Positions 44,994 to 54,334 are shown, counted from the first letter of the stretch. The stretch is 64,000 nucleotides of DNA from Burkholderia seminalis DSM 23518 (GCF_902832885.1 NZ_CADFDK010000004.1:405655-469654); one strand, 5' to 3'. Numbers and translations: made by a program. Notes: a model not told the origin generated them from the letters alone.

Positions 44994-45572
44994 ATGCTCG
45001 TCCTGATTCTCGGTTTAGCGATCTTCCTCGGTGTGCACTCGATCCGGATCGTCGCCGGCGGCTGGCGCTCCACGACGATCGAGCGGATCGGCGAGAAGGG
45101 CTGGAAGGGCGGTTATTCGATCGCGTCGGTCGTCGGCTTCGTGCTGATCGTCTGGGGGTACGGGATCGCCCGCTCGGGCGCGACGCTGCTGTGGGTGTCG
45201 CCGGTCGGCGTGCGCCACCTGACGGGCATGCTGACCGCGGTCGCGTTCGTGCTGATCGCCGCGTCGTACGTGCCGCGCAACCGGATCAAGACGCTCGTCG
45301 GACACCCGATGCTGGCCGGCGTGATGGTCTGGGCCGTGGCGCACCTGCTCGTGAACGGCACCGTGCATGCGGTCGTGCTGTTCGGTGCGTTCTTCGTGTG
45401 GTCGATCGTCGATTTCGTCGTGTCGCGTGCGCGCGATCGCCGCGATGGCGTCCGCTACCCGGCCGGCGCGCTGTCGGGCGACATCGTCGCCGTGCTGGGC
45501 GGGATCGTCGTCTGGGCCGTGTTCGCGCGGTTCCTGCACGGCCCGCTGATCGGCGTGCGGCCGTTCGGCTGA
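44994..45572 (+). CDS. NnrU-family integral membrane protein
   Basis: 192 residues with about five to six membrane segments. Family features: FLGVHSIRIVAGGWRS at the start, GLLF-like GKGWKGGYSIASVVGFVLIVW (written here as GEKGWKGGYSIASV), GHPMLAGVMVWAVAHLLVNG and SIVDFVVSRARDR. NnrU was named next to nitrite/NO reduction genes, but none are nearby. It is probably a heme-related or respiratory membrane protein of unknown role. Confidence 0.85.
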   Translation: MLVLILGLAIFLGVHSIRIVAGGWRSTTIERIGEKGWKGGYSIASVVGFVLIVWGYGIARSGATLLWVSPVGVRHLTGMLTAVAFVLIAASYVPRNRIKTLVGHPMLAGVMVWAVAHLLVNGTVHAVVLFGAFFVWSIVDFVVSRARDRRDGVRYPAGALSGDIVAVLGGIVVWAVFARFLHGPLIGVRPFG

Positions 45573-45592
45573 ACGCGCACGCCGGCCGCCGG

Positions 45593-45850
45593 TCAACGCA
45601 TCCTCGCCAGGAACGAGTTCATCACCGACATGAACGATTCGAACAGCACGGTTTTCATCGCGACGGCCGCACCCGTGAAGCCCGCCATGTTGAACAGCGA
45701 CACTTGCGGCGATTTCTGGTTGGCCTTGTCGGTCCACGGCATGCACAGGATCAGGATCGACACCGAGCCGACGTAGCACACCATCACGCGCACGATCACG
45801 CCGCCAAGCGCGATCATCGTGATATGCCGTTGCTTGAGGCTTTGCCTCAA
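45593..45850 (-). pseudogene. Amino-acid permease remnant
   Basis: 85 residues. The first 19 (MRQSLKQRHITMIALGGVI) are the start of an APC-family amino-acid permease. They are joined directly to an internal segment (VCYVGSVSILILCMPWTDKA, then NMAGFTGAAVAM and SFMSVMNSFL) that normally lies about 250 residues later. The protein then ends. An internal deletion and a 3' truncation of a GabP/AnsP-type permease explain this best. Confidence 0.75.
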
Positions 45851-45903
45851 CGCGTTGTCCGCCTCTCCTGCCTCTCGTTATCGTTGGGCGGGAAGCGCGT
45901 GCG

Positions 45904-46641
45904 TCAGATCGGCTTGACGAACAATCCGATGGTCAGCACGACGCCGATGCAGACGATCCCGATCCGCAGGATGCGTTCGTTCACGCGATGCAGCGCCCAC
46001 GTGCCGAGCAGCCCGCCGACGATCGCGCCGCCGCCGAGCGCGAGTGCCGATCCCCAGTGCAGGTGCGGCGACGTCACGAACAGCACGACGGCCGATGCGT
46101 TCATCACGCCCGCGAGTGCGTTCTTCGTCGACATCGCGTGACGCGGCGACAGACCGGCCATCGTCAACACGGCCATCATCAGGAAGCCGAGTCCGCCGCC
46201 GAAGTAGCCGCCGTAGATCGCGATCATGAATTGCGAGATCGCGGCAGGGACGGTGCCGAGGTGCGCCGCGCCTTCGCGCGGCTTGCGGAAGAAGCTGCCC
46301 CACGCGAACACGATGGTCGCGAACAGCACGAGCCACGGTACAAGGCGCGAGAAGATCGACGAAGGCGTCTTCAGCAGCAGCAGCCCGCCGAGTGCGCCGC
46401 CGACCACGCTGATCGCGAACAGCGCGCGAAACGACAGCTTGCCCGCGCCGCGCACCATTTTTCGGCTGGCCCAGCCGGTCGTGACCTGCGCGGGAAACAG
46501 CGCGACCGTCGACGTGATGTTCGCCGCGAGCGGCGACATGCCCGACACGATCAGCGCGGGCAGCGTGACGAACGAGCCGCCGCCGGCGAGGGTGTTCTGC
46601 AGGCCGGCCCAGAGGCCGGCGAGGATGACGAGAGCGAGCAT
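45904..46641 (-). CDS. TauE/SafE-family sulfite/organosulfonate exporter-like protein
   Basis: 245 residues with about eight membrane segments. The family start is clear (GLWAGLQNTLAGGGSFVTLPAL), with the repeated half GGYFGGGLGFLMMAVLTMAG. TauE/SafE proteins move sulfite, sulfoacetate or other anions across the inner membrane. No sulfur-metabolism gene is adjacent. Confidence 0.87.
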   Translation of the reverse strand: MLALVILAGLWAGLQNTLAGGGSFVTLPALIVSGMSPLAANITSTVALFPAQVTTGWASRKMVRGAGKLSFRALFAISVVGGALGGLLLLKTPSSIFSRLVPWLVLFATIVFAWGSFFRKPREGAAHLGTVPAAISQFMIAIYGGYFGGGLGFLMMAVLTMAGLSPRHAMSTKNALAGVMNASAVVLFVTSPHLHWGSALALGGGAIVGGLLGTWALHRVNERILRIGIVCIGVVLTIGLFVKPI

Positions 46642-46895
46642 CGGAGCGCAACGAGGGAGGTGGCAGGCCCGCTTGCCGGATACGGGCAGGCGCGGTGGAC
46701 GCCCGATGGTAATGCAGGATCGCGTTCTTCGGTGCTTCGCCGCCTCGTGGCGCGAGCGCGGTCCGGGTGCGCAGGCGCAGCCGTGCGCGTGGCGTTCGAG
46801 CCGGGAACACGCCCGATTTAACGCTTCATTACGATAGGCTTAACGGAATGGTGCTAAATTCCCGTCGATATCTCGAAAATCAGAAGGGCGGACAG

Positions 46896-47330
46896 ATGCT
46901 GAAGAAACTGGGTGTGATGGCAGTGGTGGCCGGCGTGACGGCGATGGTGTCGTTGCCTGCCGTGGCAGGCGATACGAATAACGCACTGGGCGGTGCGCTG
47001 GGCGGCGTCGCGGGCGCGGCGGTCGGCAATGCGATCGGCGGCAGCACGGGCACGGTCATCGGCGGCGCGGTAGGCGGCGGCGCGGGCGGTGCGGTCACGT
47101 CGAACAAGCGCGAGCGCACGGGCGCGGTCGTCGGCGGCGCACTGGGCGGCGGTGCGGGCGCCGCAGCGGGCAATGCGATGGGCGGTACGGCGGGCGGTCT
47201 CGTCGGCGCAGCCGTGGGCGGCGGCGCGGGCGCGGCGCTGGGCGGCCACGTGTCGCGCAACAACGCCCGTTCCAACGACCACTACCACGGCAACAAGCAC
47301 AAGAAGAAGCGCAACAAGCACTACGACTGA
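46896..47330 (+). CDS. Secreted glycine-zipper protein
   Basis: 144 residues. A signal peptide (MLKKLGVMAVVAGVTAMVSLPAVA) is followed by several glycine-zipper helices such as ALGGALGGVAGAAVGNAIGG and AVVGGALGGGAGAAAGNAMGG. A basic, His-rich tail ends YHGNKHKKKRNKHYD. It is probably an envelope-associated protein; the zippers suggest oligomers in a membrane. AGAAGGGCGGAC precedes the ATG. Confidence 0.8.
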   Translation: MLKKLGVMAVVAGVTAMVSLPAVAGDTNNALGGALGGVAGAAVGNAIGGSTGTVIGGAVGGGAGGAVTSNKRERTGAVVGGALGGGAGAAAGNAMGGTAGGLVGAAVGGGAGAALGGHVSRNNARSNDHYHGNKHKKKRNKHYD

Positions 47331-47695
47331 GCGTCGGTTTCCCGGTGCGTGCCGATCGTGCCGGGTGATCGACCGCGTATGAGCGGCGAGGGCGGCGGTC
47401 CGGCCGACGTCCGTCTTTCCGCCTTCGATGCGCCGTGCGTCGAGCATCCGATGCTGGAGGAGGCGTCAAGCCGCGTCGACTGCGTCGCTTGATCGCCTGC
47501 GCCGACCAAGCGCCCCGGTTGCACGACCGGTACTGGCGTATCGACAAGCTGACGTTCAGGCATCGTGGCCGTCTTGGTCATCGGTCCGGCAACGGATGAC
47601 GTTGATGCAGTGATTGGCACAGGCAAGGCCCGGATAAGAAGTCGCAGAGAAGGCAAGAAAAATCTCCGTCGTAGCGTTGTTGACGACGAATATCT
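47331..47695. other. Spacer at the left edge of the peptide-export cluster
   Basis: 365 bases between the glycine-zipper gene and the tolC-like stop. No gene, integrase fragment or clear terminator is seen. Composition changes from GC-rich to moderately AT-richer toward the right. Confidence 0.5.
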
Positions 47696-49168
47696 TCATG
47701 GCGCTTCAGCGTGCGGCGTCCAACGCTCGCCGTCGAGCGTCCCAATCGAAAATGCCAGCACTAGCCTCGACACACGCCAATCGGCCTGAGATTGCACGAC
47801 CTGACGTCGCGCCGTTGCGAGGGTAGTTTGGGCGTTCAGAACATCGAGCAGGGGACCGACGCCGGCACTGTAGCGTTTGCTCGCCACGTCGTACGCTTCC
47901 TGCGCGCTTTCCTGCGTCGAAGAGGCGACCTGTAGATTGGCCGTCTTCGTTATCACGTCCTGATAGTTGCGCCATACTGCCGACGCGACTTCCAGTTCGG
48001 CTTTGTGCAGGCTTGCGCGGTCGATATCAACTTGAGCTTCCGATGCCTGACGGTGATACTGCTGACCAAACCCTGAAAAGATCGGGATGCTGATCTGAAT
48101 TCCCACATATTTGCTGTACGTGCGCGTGTCGCGTGGAAATGCGCCTAATGACTTGTCGTTGCTCAACGAGCCGGACAAGGAAATCGTGGGCAGTTCCTCC
48201 CTGTGTGCAAGTTTCGCGTTCGCGTCGTCAGCTTCGATCAGGGCTTGCGCCTCGCGTACCTTCGGGTTGACAGCTTTTGCGAGCGCCAGCAGATCAGCAA
48301 TCGAAGACGTGAAATTCACGTCCGGTTGAGCGCCCGCGCTCACATCGACTTCAATGGAGGTTTCGACGGGAATTCCCATGCGTAGACACAAGGTGCCCTG
48401 CGCTGCCTTGAGCGCACCTGTCGCGTTCACGCGTGTGTAAATTGCTTCCTGCCACGCGGCCTTTGCCTGCAATTCATCGTTCAGTGTACCGGCGCCTGCA
48501 AGGTGTTTATGCCGGGCAATCTGAAAGCTTCGTTCGGCATTCGCCTCGGCGTTGCCCGCAGCATCAAGTGTGCTTTGTGCAGTCCAGACTGAGTAAAACG
48601 CCGCTGCGGCCTGTTCGAACACAGATTGCAGTGCTTCGGTATGGCTCGCCTTGGAAAGCTCAAGAAGACCGTTATAGTAGGCCAGATTCGCGTCACGCCT
48701 TCCGAAATCGAAGAGCACCCACGAGAGCCGCAACTCGTCATAACGATCCGATGCGCGGCCCATCGCATCAGGCAGTGTCGGACCAGATAGGGTTTCGGTT
48801 TCAACTGTACGCGAACGTGTGCCACTGGCGTCTAGCGTCGGCAACCACGCAGATTTTGCGACACCCACCTGAGCCGCGTTCAAGACCATGTTCGCCCAGC
48901 TCTCGCGCACGGTCGGATCGCTGCACAGAGCGCGGCTGACTGCGTCATACAGGGAAACAGGCGAATGAAGGCTCGCGTCGCTACAGGCGCCTGTAGCGCG
49001 TGCCATCCGGTTCAAATAGGGCGACACGTCTTCCAGTCCTCTTCGCGTCGAAAAAGGATCGAGTTGCGCATGCGTCAGCGGAACGACGAGCATGGCGACC
49101 GCGAGGCAGGCAACAACGAGCGCACAACGGTATGAAAGCGTCTGAAGCGCGACATTCTTCTTTCTCAT
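47696..49168 (-). CDS. TolC-family outer-membrane efflux protein of the peptide exporter
   Basis: 490 residues with a signal peptide (CALVVACLAVAMLVVPLTHA). The two tandem TolC halves are recognisable: SLYDAVSRALCSDPTVRESW ... LSWVLFDFGRRDANLAYYNG, then LLALAKAVNPKVREAQALIE ... ISIPIFSGFGQQYHRQASEA and YSAGVGPLLDVLNAQTTLATAR. It would form the outer-membrane duct. It is the last gene of a six-gene minus-strand unit and its ATG overlaps the ABC gene stop by 4 bases. Confidence 0.9.
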   Translation of the reverse strand: MRKKNVALQTLSYRCALVVACLAVAMLVVPLTHAQLDPFSTRRGLEDVSPYLNRMARATGACSDASLHSPVSLYDAVSRALCSDPTVRESWANMVLNAAQVGVAKSAWLPTLDASGTRSRTVETETLSGPTLPDAMGRASDRYDELRLSWVLFDFGRRDANLAYYNGLLELSKASHTEALQSVFEQAAAAFYSVWTAQSTLDAAGNAEANAERSFQIARHKHLAGAGTLNDELQAKAAWQEAIYTRVNATGALKAAQGTLCLRMGIPVETSIEVDVSAGAQPDVNFTSSIADLLALAKAVNPKVREAQALIEADDANAKLAHREELPTISLSGSLSNDKSLGAFPRDTRTYSKYVGIQISIPIFSGFGQQYHRQASEAQVDIDRASLHKAELEVASAVWRNYQDVITKTANLQVASSTQESAQEAYDVASKRYSAGVGPLLDVLNAQTTLATARRQVVQSQADWRVSRLVLAFSIGTLDGERWTPHAEAP

Positions 49169-51258
49169 GCTGTTTCCCGAACCTGCCCAAGTTCGATGAC
49201 GCGATCAGCTGTTGCGATGGTTTCAGGACGGTGCGCGACAATGATCCGCGTGATGTTCAGCTTGCGCATCGCCGCGTTCACGGCGCGCTCGTTGTTCACG
49301 TCAAGATGGCTCGTCGCCTCATCGAGCAGGAGCAGTTTCGGACGGCGGTAAAGGGCGCGTGCGAGCATCACGCGTTGCCGCTGACCTGCGGACAGGGCAG
49401 ACCCCATGTCTCCGATATAGGTGTAGTAGCCCATGGGCATCGCACGAATATCAGCATTGACGGAAGCCATTTCCGCGCATTCCGTGATCCACGCGAAGTC
49501 GGGCGTTGGATCGAAGAAACTGATGTTCTCGGCAATCGATCCGGCGAACAGTCGATCCTCTTGCATCACGACGCCGATCAGGGAACGATAGTTCGCAAGC
49601 CCCATTTGCCGAATCGGTATTCCGCCCGCGATAATTTCCCCCGAATACGGTGCCAACAAGCCTGCGAGCAGTTTCAGCAACGTGGTTTTGCCTTGGCCAG
49701 ATGGCCCGACAATTGCAACAGCTTCGCCGGCCTCAACACGCAGATCGAGGTTGTCGATGATCTTCGGTCCGTTCTTCGAATAGCTGTATGACAATTTCTT
49801 GACTTCGAGCGTCGGCACAAATTCATCCACGTCCGGCGCTCGCATCACTTCATCCGGCTCCCGTTTCGTGAGCACGATATCCGCCAGTCGCGCCGCGTGA
49901 AGTTTGAGAATTCGCAGCTCGTAAACTTTGTCGATCAACGCAGTAAAGCGTGCGGTGAACTGCCCACGATAGGACAGGAAGGCGAACAGCATCCCGAGCG
50001 AGAGCGACCGGTCAATGACGGCAAGCGCGCCGAAGTAGGTTACGAGAATCGCTTCGAGCCCGAAGATGAAATGATTGCTTGTGGTGGCGATCAGTTGAAG
50101 CCGTCGCGTTCGCAGGTCGGCGTTCTTCTCGCTTACGATCACATTCAGCCAGCGGGCTAGCCGGTCCTCCGCCTTACCAAACAGGCGCACGCTCTGAATG
50201 CCTCGGACTGATTCCATGAGCAGACTTTTGCCTCGTGCGGCGAAAACAATCTGCTTCTGGTTCGACATGCGCAGTGCGCCATAAATACAGGCGCGCAAGA
50301 TCGCGTAGAGCACCACGGCAACCACACTGATAAGCGATAGCCGGGCGTTGTAGACGATCATGATAATGATGGTGCCGATCGACATGAGACCATCGAGCAC
50401 GGATTCAACGAAGCCGACCGTCAGCGCTTGCTGGATCGTGTTGACGCTATCGAAGCGGGAAACGATATCGCCGATGTGACGTTTGCCGAAATAGTCGAGC
50501 GGCAGATTCAGCAGATGTCTGAACACGTTCGCCAACCATTGCACATTCACGAGCGTGCTGAACGTCGTGACAGCCCACGATCGCATTGCCTCTGTCGCGA
50601 TATGGATCACCAGCACCAACCCGAAACCCAGCGCCAAAATCAGAAGTAGGTGTCGATCGCCGGTCGTAATGGCTTGGTCCGTGACCCACTCGGGATAGAA
50701 AGGTGCAACGATGGTGAAGACTTCAAGCGCAAGGGCGAGCAGGAAGATTCTGAGCAGCCCGCGCCCGACACCACTTGCACGACCCATCAGGGAACGCAGA
50801 CCGATTTCCTGCTTGTCCCGGCGAGGCTGAAAGGCCGGCGTCGGCAAGAGTTCCAATGCCATGCCGCTGAAATGCAGCGACAATTCCTTGAGCGGCATGC
50901 GCCGCGCGCCGAGCGCGGGGTCAACCAACATCACATGATCGCGGCCAACTCGTTCGAGGACGACAAAATGCCGAAAATCCCAATGCAGAATGCACGGCAG
51001 CCGCAGCAGGTGAAGCTCTTCCGGCTCCAGTCGAACCGCGCGCCCGGCAAGATCGAGGGATGCGCCGATCTTGACAAGATCGAGCAGCGTCAGCCCCTTG
51101 AGTGATGGCGAAAAGCGTCGCCGCAACGTTGGCAGATCGGTGTCGTAGCCATGAAACGTTGCGATCATGCTGATGCAGGCAAGTCCGCATTCCGTTGCTT
51201 CGGTTTGCAAATGCACGTCAACACTACGCCGAAATCCGAATTGAAGTTGGCGGTTCAT
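49165..51258 (-). CDS. C39-peptidase ABC exporter (leader-cleaving bacteriocin transporter)
   Basis: 697 residues. The N-terminal C39 protease has its full triad: Cys24 in TECGLACISM, His97 in WDFRHFVVLE and Asp113 in LVDPALG. The membrane domain spans about 160-440, and the ATPase carries Walker A GPSGQGKTTLL, signature LSAGQRQR and Walker B LLLLDEATSHLD. PCAT exporters cut substrates after a double-glycine leader and pump the rest out. The obvious substrate is the GG-leader protein at 53763-54224. The adaptor gene lies 34 bases upstream and the TolC gene overlaps downstream. Confidence 0.94.
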   Translation of the reverse strand: MNRQLQFGFRRSVDVHLQTEATECGLACISMIATFHGYDTDLPTLRRRFSPSLKGLTLLDLVKIGASLDLAGRAVRLEPEELHLLRLPCILHWDFRHFVVLERVGRDHVMLVDPALGARRMPLKELSLHFSGMALELLPTPAFQPRRDKQEIGLRSLMGRASGVGRGLLRIFLLALALEVFTIVAPFYPEWVTDQAITTGDRHLLLILALGFGLVLVIHIATEAMRSWAVTTFSTLVNVQWLANVFRHLLNLPLDYFGKRHIGDIVSRFDSVNTIQQALTVGFVESVLDGLMSIGTIIIMIVYNARLSLISVVAVVLYAILRACIYGALRMSNQKQIVFAARGKSLLMESVRGIQSVRLFGKAEDRLARWLNVIVSEKNADLRTRRLQLIATTSNHFIFGLEAILVTYFGALAVIDRSLSLGMLFAFLSYRGQFTARFTALIDKVYELRILKLHAARLADIVLTKREPDEVMRAPDVDEFVPTLEVKKLSYSYSKNGPKIIDNLDLRVEAGEAVAIVGPSGQGKTTLLKLLAGLLAPYSGEIIAGGIPIRQMGLANYRSLIGVVMQEDRLFAGSIAENISFFDPTPDFAWITECAEMASVNADIRAMPMGYYTYIGDMGSALSAGQRQRVMLARALYRRPKLLLLDEATSHLDVNNERAVNAAMRKLNITRIIVAHRPETIATADRVIELGQVRETA

Positions 51259-51292
51259 GGTTGCTCTGGTTAGGGTAAAGCGTGAACTGCGG

Positions 51293-52618
51293 TCAGGGTG
51301 AGCGGCGGGTTAGCGTGTACAGCGGTTCCAGTACCCATTCGTACAGCTTGCGCGTATCGAGCACTACGTCTGCGTCGACGCGCATCCCGTCCTGCAAGGG
51401 AATCGACTCGCCGTAGGCGTTGATGGTCTGTGAATCGAGCGCAACCGTAATCTGATACAGGTTCTCGGACCTGTCGGCATCACCTGTTTCGGTTGCGGTC
51501 TGCAATTGCGACGGGCTCAAGGCGGTGCGAGCGATCTGCGTGACCTTGCCCGCGTAGGCCCCAAATTTCTGATACGGGAACGCTTCGTATCGCAATTCGA
51601 CGGGCGCGCCGATCTTGACGAAACCGACTGCCTTGCTCGGCGCAAACAGTTTCACGTCGAGGCTCCCGCCTTGCGGCAGTAGCGACATCAAAGGTGTTGA
51701 TCCGTTGACCGACTGGCCGGGACGAGTGAGCAGAGCCGTTACGGTGCCTGCGATTTGCGCCGGTATCGTGATCTCTCGGTTGGATTCGTTGTCGGCGATT
51801 TCGCCGTCCACCTGTAGCATTTGCCGACGGATCGAGTCCAGTTGGTTTTGTTCATCAAGCGGTGCATTTCGAAGATCAGCCTTAACCTGCGCGAGTTCCA
51901 CTTGAGAGGCCGTACGTTGCTTTCGCAGGTCTTCGAGTTGCGCCTGACTCATCAGCATGCTTTGCTCATGCTGCTCGAATTCGGATTGGGACACCACATC
52001 GTCACGCCGCAATTGTTCGAACCGCGCACTGTCGATTTCTGCCAGCTTTGATCGCGCCTCAAGGGTCGTGATTTCCGTCTCCAGATGCCGAATACCCGCG
52101 CTCAGTTCGATGGCCTTCGCCTTGAGCATCGCAATGTTCTGTTCGACGATGCTTTGTATATGCCGCGAGTCGCCTTCCAGGCTGGAACGCCGCGCATTCA
52201 GTTCAACACCGATCTGCTGCCGCGAGTTGCCGCCAGCGATAGTGCGCTCTGTTGACACGACGACCAAAGGCCGGCCGACATTAACCACGTCTCCTTCGTT
52301 GACGAGCACGCGGATAACCGTGCCGACCGTTGGCGCGAATATCTCCGCCGCGCCGTTGTCGATCATGACCCGGCCTTGTACTTCCTCCTTTCGCGTGTAC
52401 TCGCCGAAGATCATGAACAACACGACGGCGGTCGCGATTGCGAAGAACACGATGCTGGTCGTGAGGCTGCGTGCCGAACCCGTCAGCACAACCTCACCGA
52501 GCCATTGATGCTGACGAAATTCGAGCGCAGCGGGGCGGAATAGCAATGCACGGTTACTTTGCCGTGGCTGTTTCTCTTCCGGCTGCTCTGCGTTGGGGAC
52601 GGTCGATGTCTCGCTCAT
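51293..52618 (-). CDS. HlyD/CvaA-type membrane fusion adaptor
   Basis: 441 residues. A single membrane anchor (TTSIVFFAIATAVVLFMIFG, ~residues 52-71) is followed by a barrel-sandwich half (IFAPTVGTVIRVLVNEGDVV), a long coiled coil (~130-290) and the second half (IPAQIAGTVTALLTRPGQSV). Adaptors of this type link the ABC exporter to TolC across the periplasm. It sits between the CPBP and ABC genes with short gaps. Confidence 0.92.
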   Translation of the reverse strand: MSETSTVPNAEQPEEKQPRQSNRALLFRPAALEFRQHQWLGEVVLTGSARSLTTSIVFFAIATAVVLFMIFGEYTRKEEVQGRVMIDNGAAEIFAPTVGTVIRVLVNEGDVVNVGRPLVVVSTERTIAGGNSRQQIGVELNARRSSLEGDSRHIQSIVEQNIAMLKAKAIELSAGIRHLETEITTLEARSKLAEIDSARFEQLRRDDVVSQSEFEQHEQSMLMSQAQLEDLRKQRTASQVELAQVKADLRNAPLDEQNQLDSIRRQMLQVDGEIADNESNREITIPAQIAGTVTALLTRPGQSVNGSTPLMSLLPQGGSLDVKLFAPSKAVGFVKIGAPVELRYEAFPYQKFGAYAGKVTQIARTALSPSQLQTATETGDADRSENLYQITVALDSQTINAYGESIPLQDGMRVDADVVLDTRKLYEWVLEPLYTLTRRSP

Positions 52619-52642
52619 GCTTATCTTGTTGTCAGCGGATGA

Positions 52643-53596
52643 TCACACGCGCTGAGCATCGATGGCGCTTGCGGCTTCTTTAGATACAAACCAGCCGTTC
52701 GTCTTCTTCAAAAACCAGTACATCAAAGCGAAAGGCAGGACACCTTTGAGCATGGCAAAGACAACCGCGTCAGCTATCAGGACTGGATTGTTTACGAATC
52801 CGGACGTTGAAATTTGCGCATGTTGCTGCGCGTGGGAGAACAGGATCGGCAGCATCATTGCGCAGATGTTCATCATCGTATGCGCCCCGATCGACAGTTC
52901 CAGTCGTCGATCGCGTAAACTCAATGCAGAAAACCCAAGCGAGCAAAAGAACAGTGTCGTTTTGATGGGCCAGTCGTAATGTGTGTGGTAGATCGCGAAG
53001 AGGGCGGCAACGATTGCGACGACGATGAGCGGGGAACGCACATATTGCCCGAGCGTTTGCGTCAACCACCCACGGAAAAACAATTCCTCGGCGAACGCGA
53101 GAACGAGAATGCCGAGCCACGCGCCAAGCATCCCTAAAATCCGACCAAAACTTAGAATGTCCTGCAGCGGTTGAAGATGCCCGAACGGAAGCGTCCATGC
53201 GCCAATTCGAATCGACGTATAGATGGACATGACTAAGGCTGCTATCACGAAGGCAGGAAGATAAAGGACCGCGCCGAACAGGCAACGCCGAAGTCGGAAA
53301 CGCAGATCGACGGAAATCAGGGAAAGGTACGGGCGTCGCAAGACGATCTTGCATGCAAGCCAGAAGCCTATGATGCCCGTGGTGCTGGCTGTATTGGTGT
53401 ACAGCGAGATAGCTGCCCGAGCGGCATCAAAATTCTTGAAATACAGCGTCCATCCTGAAAACATCAGGACTCCAAGCGTGCCGATGATACTGACGATCGC
53501 GCTAAGAAGGATCGTCGATGCTGTTGCTCGCCAATCAGTTCGGCCAAGCTTGGCAAGATCAATAAACGCACGCGCTATATTGTCTTCAGTTTTCAT
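52643..53596 (-). CDS. CPBP (CAAX/Abi) intramembrane protease family protein
   Basis: 317 residues with about eight membrane segments. The three CPBP motifs are intact: Glu170-Glu171 with FFRGW (AEELFFRGWL), His in AIYHTHYDWP (204/206) and HTMMN (239-243). The ATG at 53596 is preferred over a TTG at 53644 because MKTEDN starts a typical cytoplasmic tail. In bacteriocin loci CPBP/Abi proteins often give self-immunity; a maturation protease is the alternative. It lies directly before the adaptor gene. Confidence 0.85.
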   Translation of the reverse strand: MKTEDNIARAFIDLAKLGRTDWRATASTILLSAIVSIIGTLGVLMFSGWTLYFKNFDAARAAISLYTNTASTTGIIGFWLACKIVLRRPYLSLISVDLRFRLRRCLFGAVLYLPAFVIAALVMSIYTSIRIGAWTLPFGHLQPLQDILSFGRILGMLGAWLGILVLAFAEELFFRGWLTQTLGQYVRSPLIVVAIVAALFAIYHTHYDWPIKTTLFFCSLGFSALSLRDRRLELSIGAHTMMNICAMMLPILFSHAQQHAQISTSGFVNNPVLIADAVVFAMLKGVLPFALMYWFLKKTNGWFVSKEAASAIDAQRV

Positions 53597-53762
53597 GGAA
53601 TTATGATCGAGTGAAACAACGGTTGCTTGCTTTTGGCGACGCAATTTTCGGTGCGCTGTGTGGTGCTATACCGATGAAGATAAGGCGTCCAGTCGCGGGA
53701 CCAGTAGCGCGCCGTCATTCATCGATCAGGCTTGGTTCATAGCCTGTACACCAGAGCGTTGC

Positions 53763-54224
53763 TTAGTGGTTGTGACCGCCGCCGCCGATACCGAGCCCGT
53801 GAGCGGCAGCGCCAACCGCGTATCCTGCGGCGAAACCGATCGGAGAAGATTGGAAGGAGCCGAGGTTGGCAGTTTCAGCCTGACCTAACGACAGACCCTG
53901 TTGCGCGGCGTCATATCCGGCAACGGCCGCACCGCCCCACGTGGACATTGATTCGTCCTGCAAGCCCTTCGTGGCTTCCGCGAGTTGACCGTTGTTTTCA
54001 GCCTGCCCGATGGCATCGTTGGCATTGGAGTTGAAGCCTGCGTCGGCCAACGACGTCGCGTCGCTGCCTACTGCCGAATCGGCTGCGGAATCACCGTCGC
54101 CGTCACCATCCCCGTCGCCATCGCCATCGCCGTATCCGCCACCATCACCATCGCCGTCACCGCCGCCATCACCATCACCACCAGCCACGTAGCGCAGCAA
54201 ATCCAGATCGTCAATCGTTTGCAT
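53763..54224 (-). CDS. Double-glycine-leader secreted protein with an Asp-Gly repeat (candidate bacteriocin/effector)
   Basis: 153 residues. AGGAG lies 8 bases before the ATG at 54224, which decides the start over a GTG three codons earlier. The leader MQTIDDLDLLRYVAGG is acidic, has hydrophobic -4 (Val) and -7 (Leu) and ends in Gly-Gly, the C39 cleavage pattern. The predicted 137-residue product begins with a 29-residue run of Asp-Gly (residues 17-45, one Tyr), continues with a Ser/Ala/Asn-rich middle and ends with a Gly/Ala-rich hydrophobic stretch (GFAAGYAVGAAAHGLGIGGG) and HNH. There are no cysteines. I do not recognise the family; the Asp-Gly run may bind calcium. Confidence 0.8.
   Translation of the reverse strand: MQTIDDLDLLRYVAGGDGDGGGDGDGDGGGYGDGDGDGDGDGDGDSAADSAVGSDATSLADAGFNSNANDAIGQAENNGQLAEATKGLQDESMSTWGGAAVAGYDAAQQGLSLGQAETANLGSFQSSPIGFAAGYAVGAAAHGLGIGGGGHNH
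54090..54176 (-). repeat. Asp-Gly coding microsatellite-like repeat
   Basis: Codons GAT/GAC and GGT/GGC alternate, giving near-hexanucleotide periodicity. Such a tract could change length by slippage without breaking the frame. It encodes residues 17-45 of the GG-leader protein, immediately after the predicted cleavage site. Confidence 0.7.
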
Positions 54225-54334
54225 GTGATTCACTCCTGAAGTATGCGGGTTTGACGTCTACATCCACAATGGCACCCGCGCAGCCATTGATTCACAATCG
54301 GTTGTCGAAACAGCTGACGCGAAAAGGTTGTGCG

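Noticed and set aside
54090-54176. RTX toxin nonapeptide repeats
   Set aside because: The run is simple Asp-Gly without the GGxGxDxUx pattern; calcium binding is only a possibility.
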